DNA from: Schistosoma haematobium
Taxonomy: Eukaryota > Platyhelminthes > Trematoda > Strigeidida > Schistosomatidae
Direction: 5' to 3'
Length of the DNA: 64,000 bases
NCBI RefSeq assembly: GCF_000699445.3
Contig: NC_067196.1
Span: 4,030,001 to 4,094,000 of the forward strand
Of the stretch, positions 53,668-64,000 are shown one piece after another. The notes under the pieces are model-generated. The model was not told the origin of the DNA. It did not search any database and was given only the letters and a program-made list of their open reading frames with translations. The position numbers and the translations under genes are program-made. Position 1 is the first letter of the stretch. Every line of letters starts with the position of its first letter.

Positions 53668-53970
53668 ATAGCGGTAAGACCATAATTTATGGATGAACCA
53701 ATCAGATATAAGATAACTGGTCTTCGATTTTGGCGCGAAATTCATCCATCCATTTGTCTAAATAACGTTTTAGCATTTTAGCTGATGGTAATTCGTGATA
53801 AAAACTTTAAATCCAATCCCTATCCCTAACCATCAATTGTCAAATTATAATCCTAATTCATCACATACACTAGTTTATAACCCTCATTTAACCCTAATCG
53901 GTAGGAGAACATTCTCAAGGCTACTTTAGCGTCTCACTCCTTCAGTTTACCTATAACTTGTTACACAAAC
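53668..53970 (+). repeat. Family D copy
   Basis: AAGACCATAATTTATGGATG, then TTTTGGCGCGAAATTCATCC and a string of CCTAAC-type A/T-rich bases. Confidence 0.6.
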
Positions 53971-54274
53971 TAATCTCTAGTTCATGTTATATGGAGCTAA
54001 CCGTCAATTCGTGGATTGATGATTGATATTGCTATCAATTGTTAAGTTGAGTGCTGTATTAAGATTTTCTTATTGTTGATTGCATGAAATTGATCGATTA
54101 ACTAAAAGCTAGGAGATCAAGTCAACCATGAGAACAATTATTGTTAGGCGATAATTTCACATTGTAACCTGATTCATTGTCACGGCAAGAATTCATTCAT
54201 AATCAATTTTACTACAAAGTTAAATATATGGAATTCCAATACTGATTTCGTTAAACACTGTTTACTTTAATTTA

Positions 54275-54595
54275 ATAGTTGAATTCATGAGTCAATTAAA
54301 GCTAAACCGGGTCTGTTGAGAGATAGTAATTCAATGAAGACAGTGGTGGACGGTGGCACAATTTCGTAAATTGGTTGAAGTTAGATATTAACACCATTAG
54401 ACGTCAAGTCAGCGGTCTAGAGGGAGTAAGCTTTTGTGCACTAGATCGATAGGCCCTGGGTTCGAAACCGGCGGGCGCGATTGTGGAAGCGCAACGGCCG
54501 AAGAGTCCCATATTTAGACGAAACAGCCGTTCACTGCTTCCAGGTTTACCATGGTGGTCTAGCTTTAATTGCCTCATGAAATCAACTATTTACTT
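54275..54595 (+). repeat. SINE-B with terminal inverted repeats
   Basis: It starts AATAGTTGAATTCATGAGTC and ends with the inverted counterpart (GCCTCATGAAATCAACTATT). In between are left body, tRNA part and a mutated hammerhead (CCGAAGAG). Confidence 0.65.
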
Positions 54596-54814
54596 GTTTA
54601 ACGTATTACCATATAGTAAATTAATTCGTCAAAAAACGAAATAACAAACGCTACGAGACATGAATTCCATTTTTGGAATAATGACTGATTAGTTTAGACA
54701 ATAAGATTTCAACTAATGGGTTGTACCTTCCAAATTATATCCAACAATTTATGTCTAGACGTAGTCATATAATTGATTGTTAGTTAAACAGTTGTAAACA
54801 AGTCAAACCAACAG

Positions 54815-54905
54815 ATTGCGTACTGTTGAGGAGTCCCACAATAGGACGAAAGGTCTGTACAGTGCTTCCAGGTTTTCAATAGTGATCTATCTTGATTTTA
54901 GGTTC
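54815..54905 (+). repeat. SINE-B hammerhead-end fragment
   Basis: Only the ribozyme end remains (TGTTGAGGAGTCCCACAATA). The first core C is T and the GAAAC strand is altered. Confidence 0.55.
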
Positions 54906-55309
54906 ATTAGAAATCATCATTCATTCAAATTAGTAACCAGTTTGTAACTTGAACGACAGAACACGGATAACACTCAGTGTAGATCTTCGAAACTTAGATC
55001 AGGTCATATTATCCAGTAAGACAAAACCTGTAATCTATTCACATATGCATTCATTAACTGTTTATATTTATCTCATTATAACTGTTCACTAATACTATAC
55101 TATACTAATACACTTATTTAATTTAAAGAATTTCTGGTGTAAATATTCAATTGTTTGATGTGAATTACTTCCAGTGATTCCAGGTTTTTAATGGTTGGTC
55201 TAACACAACCTTATACTATGAATTGCTTTAACTAATTGTCGATGATATTTAATGAATTAATTGAAAGAGATATTTTGAAATTAGACCTCTGATATCATCT
55301 AAGGGACAG

Positions 55310-55680
55310 TCTTACTTACTCACTTACTTAAGTCTGTTACTCGCAATCTAACATATGCCGCCAACCAGCATTCTTCAACCCACTCTGTCCTAGGCCTTCC
55401 TTTCTAGTTCTATCCAACTGTTGTTCATTCTTCTCATGACTGTTTCCATTTCTCGACGTAATGTGTTCTTTGGTCTTCCTCTTTTCCTTTGACCTTGGGG
55501 ATTCCACGTGAGGGCTTACCTTGCGACTCAGTTAGGTGCATTCCCCAATGTGTGCTATCCACTGTATTCCATTTACCCCTCCCCCCAGATGTTGAGGTCT
55601 TCATAATCCAGTCGATCTCCAGGAGAAAGAGAAAGGGTTTGAGTAAACAACCTTGCCTGACACCGGGACAGTAGTTTTGT
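55310..55680 (-). pseudogene. RTE 3' fragment
   Basis: Reverse orientation: TAAG-type tail near 55312, then C-terminal codons, then a jump at about 55565 into upstream RT sequence (SPFLFLLEIDWIMKTST on the minus strand), so it is internally deleted. Confidence 0.6.
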
Positions 55681-55834
55681 TATAATTCGAAACTGACAAA
55701 CAATGTGAATTCATAACATACCAGAGATGGTACATGCATAGAAATAAAAATGCACTTTACTTAAATCTATTGATTTATATGAGGGCAACTTATAAACACT
55801 TCTCTACATGTGATCATTTATACAATATAAACAT

Positions 55835-56090
55835 GTATTTTTAAAGAAAAAGAGAAAAAAAGAAAAGAAAATCAGAAAGAAGAAAGAAAGAAAGAACTAC
55901 AATCAATCTTATGATTACTACACATTATGTCCATATCAATCACATGGATTGTTTTCCGTATTTTCTTCTTTAATCATAATGTTGTTATTTTTCTCACATT
56001 AAAACTTACTTTAAGTTTTGTTCTTTTTTTCGTTTGTTTGTTTTTTTCATTTTTTCTTTTTTTCTTTTTTCTTTTCCTTTCAATTATTCT
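55835..56090. repeat. Purine tract and pyrimidine tract pair
   Basis: 55841-55898 is almost pure A/G and 56020-56085 is almost pure T/C, 120 bases apart. The two are roughly complementary. Confidence 0.75.
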
Positions 56091-56319
56091 ATCATCTTTT
56101 AAATGAATCTTATTAAGTGAAGTAATTAAAGGGTCAAATAATAGTTGGAAATGAGAACCGATCTAACAATAAACGCACACACACACACACAACAACAACA
56201 AATACATGAAGATTCATTTTGAAACTTGTGTATAGTAATAATAATGGTGTTACTGATCAATTACTATTTGATTTTTATATAGATTATGCATTGTAGGTAA
56301 GGCAAGACCAAGAGGTCCA

Positions 56320-57315
56320 TTTATTGGCTTGGAATATCCAGGTGATGATATGGTCCTGTTTTGGTGAAGATACTGATAAAATATAAAGTCTTTTGATAAC
56401 ATTGAGTAATGATGACAGAATGTTCGAGATACGTTTCTCCCTAACTAAATGCAAATTGTGGATTCAGGACTGGCCTGTGTTAACACTTGAACTAAGGATA
56501 AAGAGTGAAATAGTTAAACGTGTTGACAACTTCACTTATCTCAGAAGTTGGATGTGCTCTAATGGAGTGGTGTCTGACAAAACCTTTGCACGGCTTCGAA
56601 AACTCGTTTAGCTTTTGCCAAATTACGTCACCTATCGCGAACGCGAGTAGGACGAGTAGACTGCACAGCATTTCGTTCTCTTCTAATTTATAGCTGCGAA
56701 ACGTGGACATTAACAGTAGAAGATACTCGTTAGCTACTACTATTTGATCAAAGATACCTTAGAAATATTACTCGCATCTACTGGGATCATCAACTAAGTA
56801 ATAGTGAGGTGAGACATAGGGTATTAGAGAATGATGGTAAATCAGTTGGTGAGGTTGTAAATGTTCGTCGACTGAGATGGTTGGACCACGCGTTACGTGT
56901 GCCTGAACACCGATTACCACGATGCGGGATGCTCATTTGTGTTGAGAATGGTTGGAAGAAATTTAGGGGTGGCTAAACCAAAACGTGACATCAATCCTTG
57001 AAGTCACTAATCTGTAGTGTGAGCCAATGGTTGTAGACTGTGTGTGACATGACTCAGAATCAATCACAATGGCGTCGGTGTATACACTCTCTATCTTCCC
57101 TTAAACTGTGAGATTAAAATTACTTTATACCATTCTTTCTACCAACTAATTCTTTCTTCCTGTACTATATCCTTATATGCAATCTTTCTTTTATATATTA
57201 CCACCACTGAATTAACTACTTCTATGAATTCGCTGTTCATGTTGTTGTGCTAACGAAGTGTGGCAACTTAGACCTATGCATACATGTGTCTGATCCTACG
57301 TTGTAGCTGACTGAC
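56320..57315 (+). pseudogene. SR3-like (CR1/jockey-type) RT fragment with TGAC tail
   Basis: The plus strand reads GLEYPGDDMVLFWEDTDK (the Y-x-DD box), RMFEIRFSLTKCKLWIQDW, then VDNFTYLRSWMCSNG. Later it reads LIYSCETWTLTVEDTR, VRHRVLENDGKSVGE and RLRWLDHALRVPEHRLPR with frameshifts. This order matches the palm and C-terminal part of schistosome SR3-like non-LTR elements. The 3' end is TTGTAGCTGACTGACTG. It lacks everything 5' of the catalytic box. Confidence 0.7.
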
Positions 57316-57889
57316 TGCATTATAGGCTATGGCTTCCATAGCTAGGACTGGAAGATATCTTTATTGGTCTTGATCCGTAATGTAAGTATGATTATTATGT
57401 ATATAGAAGATTTTGTAGAGGTTTAGAATAGCTGTCACAGTGATCACAGCCTACTCTAACATTAAGTACTGATCAATGTATGAGTAGGTCGGAGAAAGAT
57501 TGAAGTAGTTTAGTAAAGTTAACATCTTAGTTAACGAAGTAAATGGCAGCTATTCTGAGTTAGATATAGTCTTTCTGATTGTGATTGATCGAATTAGTCT
57601 ACATCAACAGTTGAGAAAAGTAGATCATATAATTCCAAATTGGTTGTCATTAGGTGCAGTTGCATTCATTATCTAAGTATGGTTTTCAAATTTCTATCCT
57701 TTGATTTAATCTATCAGTTTTGTTTATCACGTATTTGCCATTGCATTACAGCTCCATTCTGTTTTCAATACTGATTCTTCTTGATTTCCTTGCAACCTAT
57801 ACTAATATAAGTTATATTAATATTTGTTCGCAACCTTCTGAATGACGGTAAGTAACTGATTGACTTTTGATAGAGTTTAACACATAGGC
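57316..57889. other. No feature recognised
   Basis: AT-rich spacer between the SR3-like and RTE fragments. 58226-58749 is similar. Confidence 0.4.
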
Positions 57890-58225
57890 TAATGAACTCG
57901 TGGAAGAGAATAGTTCACCCACCACCACTCTCCATTCAACCTTGTCCCAAGCAATTCTTTCCAGTTGTTATCCATTCTTATCATATCTACTTCTATTTCC
58001 TGATGTAATGTGTTCTTTGGCCTTCCTCTTTTCCGCTTTCCTTCAGGATTCCATGTTAGAGCTTGCCTCGTGATTCAGTTTGATGATTTCTTCAATATAT
58101 ATCCTATCCACTTCCAACATCTTTTCTTAATTTCCTCTTTATCTGGAATCTGTATCACAAAAGACTGTTGCTGATAGTATCCAGCCAATAGATGTTAAGT
58201 ATCTTGCTTAGATATAGGCTAAACT
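57890..58225 (-). pseudogene. RTE C-terminal fragment
   Basis: Reverse-oriented 3' end of the same RTE family. It contains the (Q)[17 protein letters not shown] region and the segment matching LLKQDTI in other copies. It is degenerate. Confidence 0.55.
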
Positions 58226-58749
58226 GAATACAAAAAAAGATCAAACATAATCCAATATTATAAGAAGACGGTTACGCAATATCGTGAACCTACTCAGCAA
58301 TCTGAAAATCATTCATCCATTCAACTCTAATTAAAGGTTATGAATATTCACTTTTCTATAGTTGCCAACTGGAATAAACATAATTATTTGGTGTTTTTGA
58401 TTACCTTGGTAACTAATTTTAAAAATCTCTTCTAGGTTGATTCAATTCATAATTAATCAATTTGTTGTTTAATATAATCATTTCAACAATCCTTTTTTCA
58501 CAAATATGTTGTATCTAGTGTATAATGTATATGTGTATTACTAACATTGATCCAATTTAATTGAGTTACCTCAATAGATCTTCAGTTAGTTATTATACAA
58601 CTATATATGGTATATGATATATGGTATACCTTTCTATCTGTCATCATTAGTCAATATGTATTCTGAATGTTCATATAGGTTATTTATCATTGTAGATTAG
58701 CATAATGGCATGTTTTCATTCCAATATTAAAGAAGTATACATTTCAATA

Positions 58750-59035
58750 GTACTATGGCCAAGACTATAATTTATAGACGAACCAATCAGATATAAGAAA
58801 ACAGGTTTCGAATTTTGGCGCGAAATTCATCCATTCATTTGATTAAATATCATTTTGATATTATAGATGATGTTAGATCATGATGAAAACATTAAATCTA
58901 ATTGGTAACCTTAATCATCAATTGTAAATCAGAATTCTAATTTTTCATACAGTTTTATAATCCACATTTGGTCTTAATTATTAAATGGACACTTTCAAGA
59001 TCAGTCTAGTGTCTCTCAAATGTCATCCATAAATT
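58750..59035 (+). repeat. Family D copy
   Basis: Colinear with 53668-53970, including TTTTGGCGCGAAATTCATCC. Confidence 0.6.
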
Positions 59036-59984
59036 CTAGTCTCATTGTACTGAGTGTTTATAAATTATGATCTGAATTCTATATTCATAGCGTCATCATG
59101 TGGTTTCTGATGATGAGTTAGTAGAAAGAAAATTACTAATTGGAAGCTCATTGATGACAATGAATGTGGTAAAACGTATGGATTTTGACTAATCTTGTCA
59201 ATGATATCGTATTCACTATCAGATCTGAAACTATTTTGTAATAGATTACCATGTGAAGGTGAATCACTGTGAACACATTGATAAAAAGTCTCTAAGTAAA
59301 GTGTTATGCCTGTTCTGATCTGAAATGGTTCTATACATGATCAAAATTCTTGATGAATATTATTTTTAACAAGAGATTTATAGAGATTCATTTACTTACC
59401 AGTTGGTATTCATCACACATTGACCGCATTTTTCAGCATCAATGGAAAAAAGAGACCAATTAACATCCATTTCATCTGAGTACATTAAGTAGGACCTGTA
59501 TGTTTGACGCTTGGTTATTAATGAAGGTTATGGGTAAGAACACTTATGCACTCTGGTACTAGATTGAGACAGCTTTCGATCACTGCTGGTACCCTAAGTC
59601 AAGTCAATTTATGGTAAATACCACTTAAAGTTATGTAAATTACTAATTTTATTATTGCTACCACTACTCTTATTGATAATGTTGATAATTTATTCGATTA
59701 GAATAATTTGATATATGTAGACTTACGCATATGAATTGAACAACAATCTATTCACCTACTTATTGTTTGTTTCTATGCAATATGAATTTAACTTATGCAG
59801 ATTACTCCTTTCGGTTTTGCTGATTACATTCATTCATTAGAAGAGTCTTCATTTTCATTAGGTTTAGAGACATTTAAAAAAATGCAATCAACAAGCTTTT
59901 TTTGTTCGATCCTTAATCTAATTTATTGATATTCACCAAAAAAGAGAGAGAGAGAGTGGATAACGCGATGACTTTTGAAGTGGA
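59036..59984. other. No feature recognised
   Basis: AT-rich spacer. An isolated acceptor-like CATTCATTAGAAG is near 59845. 60056-60689 and 61111-61390 are likewise unassigned. Confidence 0.35.
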
Positions 59985-60055
59985 CGGTACTAAGTTCTAG
60001 TCCCGGAGTGAACATCAACTCTGAGATGCAGGTATATCCAGATGACGAGTAGTTT
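59985..60055 (+). repeat. Sm-alpha fragment
   Basis: TTCTAGTCCCGGAGTGAACA, TCAACTCTGAGATGCAGGTA, then ATGACGAG. It stops at the start of the ribozyme. Confidence 0.6.
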
Positions 60056-60689
60056 TAATGTTTTGAGTTATCTTTTTTTAAAGTTATCAGCCTTTGAGGT
60101 TGTGAAATGATTTTTACTATGAAGCATAATAGATATTGGTAACTGCATAGTCGTGTAGATTTTTTTAGTTTGACAGATGAACCCTAACAATTTTATCCTT
60201 GTTATACCAGATGTTGTATATGAAACTTTGAACTTCCAGATGGTTAAAAGAGATCAACTGGAATGTGACAATATGGTGAATCTCCCATCTTAATGAAATC
60301 GACAGTAACTATGGAAAGTGATGATGTGTCACTTTTTCAAAATCAGAAATGGTAACATAAAACTTTATGGAAGTCAACATCATATATAAAACTAAGATGT
60401 CTATATTAGTAATAACCAATATCTCATTGTCTAATTCTCAATGTTCATCAGGGCTCGGTTGATGAAGTTGTAGTGTTTTTACTAGTGTAAATAACTCAAC
60501 ATTTTGGTTAATTTATTGAATGCTAGAAATTTTAATGCTCTAAAAACAATCAGCTTGACAAGGAAGATGGTTAACAACTTGTCATTTCAATATTTGATTT
60601 ATTTGGTTGTTATCAATGAAGATTTTGGACCCATATAAGGTTTAATTTTCTTCTTATCATATAATTGATAGATTAGATCAACTTTAATG

Positions 60690-61110
60690 TACAGTAATAA
60701 TCTCCACAACCCCTATACTGATAATTACCATGTGATCACTAGTTGCTAGCTTTGTGAGGGGATTTTTGGAGTTCTAGTAAGAAGCCGTGATTAGCGAAGT
60801 TAATCCATGTAGGATAGAGGCAAGTATCTAGTTCAGTACAATGGAAGATGGTCGCGCAATTTCGTGGATTGGTTGAGGTTTGACATTAACACCGATGGAT
60901 GACGACTTTGGTCTAGAGAATAAGCGTTCTCATGTGAGACCGACTGTCTTGGGTTCATGGGATCATGGGTGCGCACTGCTGAAGAGTCTCACAATAAGAT
61001 GAAACGGCCGTCCAGTGCTTCCAAGTCTTCAATTGTGGTCTAGCTTCAATTGATTCATGATCTTAACTATTGAAATTACTATAATATCTACAAAAAACCC
61101 TTTTTGATAT
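60690..61110 (+). repeat. SINE-B, near full length
   Basis: It has the left body from AATCTCCACAACCCC, a shortened tRNA-like part and a hammerhead that keeps all core positions (CTGAAGA, GAAAC, GTC). It ends at TATCTACAAAAAACCC. Confidence 0.7.
60973..61018 (+). ncRNA. Hammerhead ribozyme, SINE-B type
   Basis: GCACTG/CAGTGC forms stem I. The core CTGAAGA and GAAAC are kept, stem II is GTCT/AGAT with a closing wobble, and the cleavage triplet is GTC. The stem III sequence ACGGCCGT is self-complementary with no loop, so activity would be favoured in a dimer. Confidence 0.65.
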
Positions 61111-61390
61111 TAAGTAACATTAACCGATAATTTTGTGTTTCTTGAGTTTTATATTGATCCATGAGAGAATCAAACATTTATCAACAATGTAATTAATATT
61201 GATTTTGTCATAAACATAGCTGCCTACATACCTACCTAACTATCTATCTATTGACTATATTATATTTGTATAAATTTATTGTACTTTCAAAGCATATCAA
61301 TCAGAAAAGAAAATACCTTATCCAGCATGACATGATGTCAACATGGTCATAACTGATTTTGACTTATTGTACTGAATACTTTTGCTTTAG

Positions 61391-61485
61391 ATTATTCTGA
61401 ACTGTTTATTTATGCATTCTCTGAAGAACTGACTCAGATTGATTATTCGTACGAATCGGGACATAAAAAACATGACATTATGTAA
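61391..61485 (+). other. Weak candidate terminal exon
   Basis: After TTTTGCTTTAG the sequence reads, in phase 1, YSELFIYAFSEELTQIDYSY and then a short basic tail to TAA at 61483-61485. It is phase-compatible with the orphan exon at 52903-52954, but 31 codons can be open by chance. It lies 8 kb from that exon. Confidence 0.15.
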
Positions 61486-61559
61486 TTTTAGTAAATCTAT
61501 TCAGCTCTCAGTTTCCTTAATATGATCAGCTCAAACCTTGATAAGAACTCATGCTTACT

Positions 61560-62240
61560 TAAGCAACCAACCAGCATTCTCCAACACACTCCGTCAACCA
61601 CCTTCCTTTATAGTTCCATACAATTGTTGTTCATTCTTCTCAGGTCTGTCTACATTTCTCGACGTAATGTGTTCTTTGGTCTTCCACTTCTCCTATGGCT
61701 TTGAGGATTCCATGTGTGAGCTTGCTTTGTGACGCAGTTCGGTGCTTTCCTCAATCTGTGTCCTATCCACTTCCAGCGTTTCTTCTTGATTTCAACCTCC
61801 GTTGGAATCTGGTTTGTTCTCTAACACAGTAGGATGTTGCTGATAGTTTCTGGTCAACGGATCCGAAGTATTTTGCGTAGACGACTGTTAATAAACACTT
61901 ATATCTTCTGGATGATTTGTTTCGTAGTTCTTCAAGTTTCCGCTCCATACAGTAGAACTGTCTTGACATTTGTATTGAAAATTCTTAACTTGGTGTTGGT
62001 TGATAGACAGTTGTTTTGAGTTCCTGATGTTCTTCAGTTGTAGATATGCTGCTCTTGTTTTGCCGATTTGTGCCTTCACATTTGTATCAGATCCACTATG
62101 CTCAGCAATGATGCTAACCGGATATGTAAATATTTTTACATCCTTCAAAGCTTCTCCGTCAAGTGTGATTCGATTGGCGCGTGTTGTGTTGTGTCGGAGA
62201 ATCTTGACTTTTTCTTTGTGTATGTTGAGATTATTTACAC
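61560..62240 (-). pseudogene. RTE C-terminal fragment, near-identical to 49.5 kb copy
   Basis: The minus strand reads EALKDVKIFTYPVSIIAEHS, then LQLKNIRNSKQLS and FYCMERKLEELRNKSSRRYK on to the 3' end. It shares the same stops and frameshifts over much of its length with 49520-49985, in inverted orientation. Confidence 0.7.
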
Positions 62241-62869
62241 AACTATTTACAGTTTATATCATCTGACTATATTGTAGTTCTGAGATTAATAAAAGTATAT
62301 GAAGATGGGAGTGTTTTTTTCTTGGAATTACCTAATCTGACACATACACGTGCTCTATAAAAGAGCTTAGATTCTTACTGTAACGCGTACTACCTCAGCA
62401 TTCGAATGCTAGAATCCTCTAAGTTGTAAGTGTGAAGCCAGAAGACGAGTGAAAAGGAACGTTAATTCAAACAATCATAAATATAGTACAAAACTCTCAG
62501 GTATTTGTAGTTTTCTAGTAAAACGAAATAATCATTACAATCATCCATTCCTCGTAAAATGGTTTTCAGCGATTGTCAAATGTGGAAGCTACACGTCAAG
62601 ATTCTGGGATGTTCTTCCAAAAGATAGTTAGTTGAAATGTCTTCGGCTCTTTCTGAGCTTTTTAGAGCTTCCTTTGAGTTCACCCATGAAGCCATTCTCT
62701 CAACTTAAGCTGTTATGATTTTATTAGAAAAAAATGAAATTATGTAAGAGGATAGTTTTGTTTCATACATCATATTTTCTCTCATTTTCTTTAATCTTAT
62801 TGGAATAAAACAAGGAACTATTATTTTGGAAAGATTTTAGTGTCCGTTGCTATATCAAGCCCATACAGC
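62241..62869. other. No feature recognised
   Basis: A 60-codon frame at 62449-62631 lacks any signature. 63736-64000 at the end of the window is AT-rich, with no feature. Confidence 0.35.
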
Positions 62870-63280
62870 TTATTCTAACTTCTGGATAGGCCAATTTAAA
62901 CGTTCTTCTTGATTCACATTTTGACCTTGTCAATTAATCGCTTATTAACCTTGACTGAGCGTATCTGTGTACGCTTGTTATTCTATTTATTACACATCTG
63001 TAATTTATTTTTATCTGGCTATAAATATTGATTAACACTTGATTCAATGGAGTACGCTTGGTTACCATCTCCACAGCGTGTCTCTTCGCTTCGTTTCCTG
63101 ATTGCCTGTTCAATTCAATGAGTGCATGAAATATACGTGTTCGAAACATCCGTTCTCGTATTCGACTTATTTAATTCTGTTATTCACCAACATCAGCTAA
63201 GTCAGTAAAAATGTAAAATGATAGAAGACATGTGCATTTCGATAGCAATCAGCATACAATCTAATTGGAGTCAGATCCCA
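62870..63280. repeat. Family K copy, inverted relative to 15.1 kb
   Basis: Reverse complement of the 15105-15530 unit at about 70-80 % by eye (CACATTTTGACCTTGTC, TTATTTTTATCTGGCTA, GGAGTCAGATCCC). Confidence 0.5.
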
Positions 63281-63735
63281 CTGATCTAGCTTCAATTGAC
63301 TCATGAATTCAACTAGTGAATTGCTAAAAAATCTACAAAAACCCCTTCTGATATCAAGCAATATATGCTCACTAGTGACTGGCTTCAAGTGGTATTTCCT
63401 GGAGTTCAAGTGAGAAGTAGTGACCAGTGAAGTTCAACCAGGTCTGTTGTGAGATAATAACTCACTGAAGACAATGTTGGATGTATCACTCGAATTCGTG
63501 AATTAGTTGAAGTTAAACATTAAAACTGTTAGATGCCGGCTCACTGATATAGAGATCAAGAGTTTGTTCACTAGACCGACATGTTCTGGGTTTGAATCTC
63601 GCGAGGTCATGGATGTTGGGATGAGATGGCCGTCCAGTGTTTTCAAGTTCTCCGTGATAGTCTAGCTTCAATTGACTTATGATATTAACTATTGAAATTA
63701 CTATAATATCTACAAAAACCATTTCTGATATTAAA
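63280..63735 (+). repeat. SINE-B partial dimer
   Basis: A forward 3' end (63280-63360) is followed by a second copy with left body, tRNA part (box B GGTTTGAATCTC) and a hammerhead missing the CTGANGA strand. Confidence 0.65.
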
Positions 63736-64000
63736 ATAAAACTTGATCAAATCCAATTTACAATCTATTCAGTATTCTCTATCTACATTATAGTTTTTCA
63801 CTTCTCAGGTCATTCAATATTGAATACTTTATTAATAAGCTAAAATTATGAGAGATATGTATACATTCAATGATAAATGAATAGAGACATACAAAACTAC
63901 ACTCAACTGTATACATTACATATCTTCTTTTTTCTATATTAATATATTATGAAAGTCATTTCAGCATAGATTTGAACTTTATTTATTATGCCTTCTCTAT

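Noticed and set aside
56297..56341. 45-nt exon in phase with the orphan exon at 52903 (RKARPRGPFIGLEYP)
   Set aside because: The frame continues without a break into GDDMVLFWEDTDK, the SR3-like RT catalytic box, so GLEYP is retroelement sequence and not a host exon.
10505..63735. Functional tRNA genes at the GGTTCGAATCC sequences
   Set aside because: Each lies in a SINE-B or Sm-alpha copy with degraded acceptor-stem pairing and a ribozyme in place of a 3' end, so they are tRNA-like promoters at most.
1..64000. CRISPR array, operons or bacterial-type ribosome sites
   Set aside because: Spliced exons and SINEs show a eukaryotic genome, and the tandem repeats at 52455-52718 have no spacers.

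Overview
The window is AT-rich invertebrate DNA from a blood fluke, most likely Schistosoma or a close schistosomatid. The evidence is the density of Sm-alpha-type repeats (tRNA-like sequence followed by a hammerhead ribozyme), schistosome-style RTE, Gypsy, Penelope and SR3-like retroelement fragments, and long introns full of repeats. There is no sign of bacterial or operon organisation. Most open frames longer than 60 codons are chance frames or retroelement remnants read on the wrong strand.

The one convincing multi-exon host gene runs left to right from 17307 to 35812. Nine coding exons can be joined by eye with consensus GT..AG borders. Reading phase is kept at all eight junctions, giving 391 codons plus a stop. 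Exon 1 encodes a signal peptide. Exons 2 to 5 are short symmetric exons (63, 78, 78 and 78 nt). Exons 4 and 5 look like duplicates. The last exon encodes a long Asn-rich acidic tail. The product is predicted to be secreted, free of cysteine and rich in N-glycosylation sequons. This is the architecture of schistosome micro-exon genes (MEGs), but I cannot assign it to a numbered MEG family. Its introns hold most of the repeats between 17.4 and 35.3 kb.

Weaker gene candidates are a two-exon minus-strand gene at 986-1650, an isolated first exon with a strong donor at 52903-52954, a GC-richer minus-strand ORF at 33327-33650 inside intron 8 of the MEG-like gene, and a 148-codon minus-strand ORF at 46337-46783.

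The rest is repeats. About 24 copies of a tRNA-derived repeat (called SINE-B here) carry a hammerhead motif with a CTGAGGAG-type core. About 11 copies or pieces belong to Sm-alpha. Several copies keep an apparently intact catalytic core. Many copies of both families are fold-backs: a reverse-oriented end is joined to a forward end, so the copy has terminal inverted repeats containing the ribozyme end. Other families are RTE fragments (13 places), a Gypsy element split by an inverted RTE piece, Penelope-like endonuclease pieces in inverted pairs, SR3-like RT pieces with a (TGAC)n tail, and several short dispersed families (C, D, E, F, K).

Region by region: 0-9 kb holds a possible small gene plus decayed RTE and Gypsy copies. 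9-17 kb holds hammerhead SINEs, a tandem duplication and low-complexity DNA. 17-36 kb is the MEG-like gene. 36-50 kb holds mixed repeats with a broken RTE. 50-56 kb holds Sm-alpha copies, an (AT)n tract and a minisatellite. 56-64 kb holds SR3-like, RTE and SINE remnants. Repeat boundaries are read by eye and are accurate to roughly 10-30 bases.
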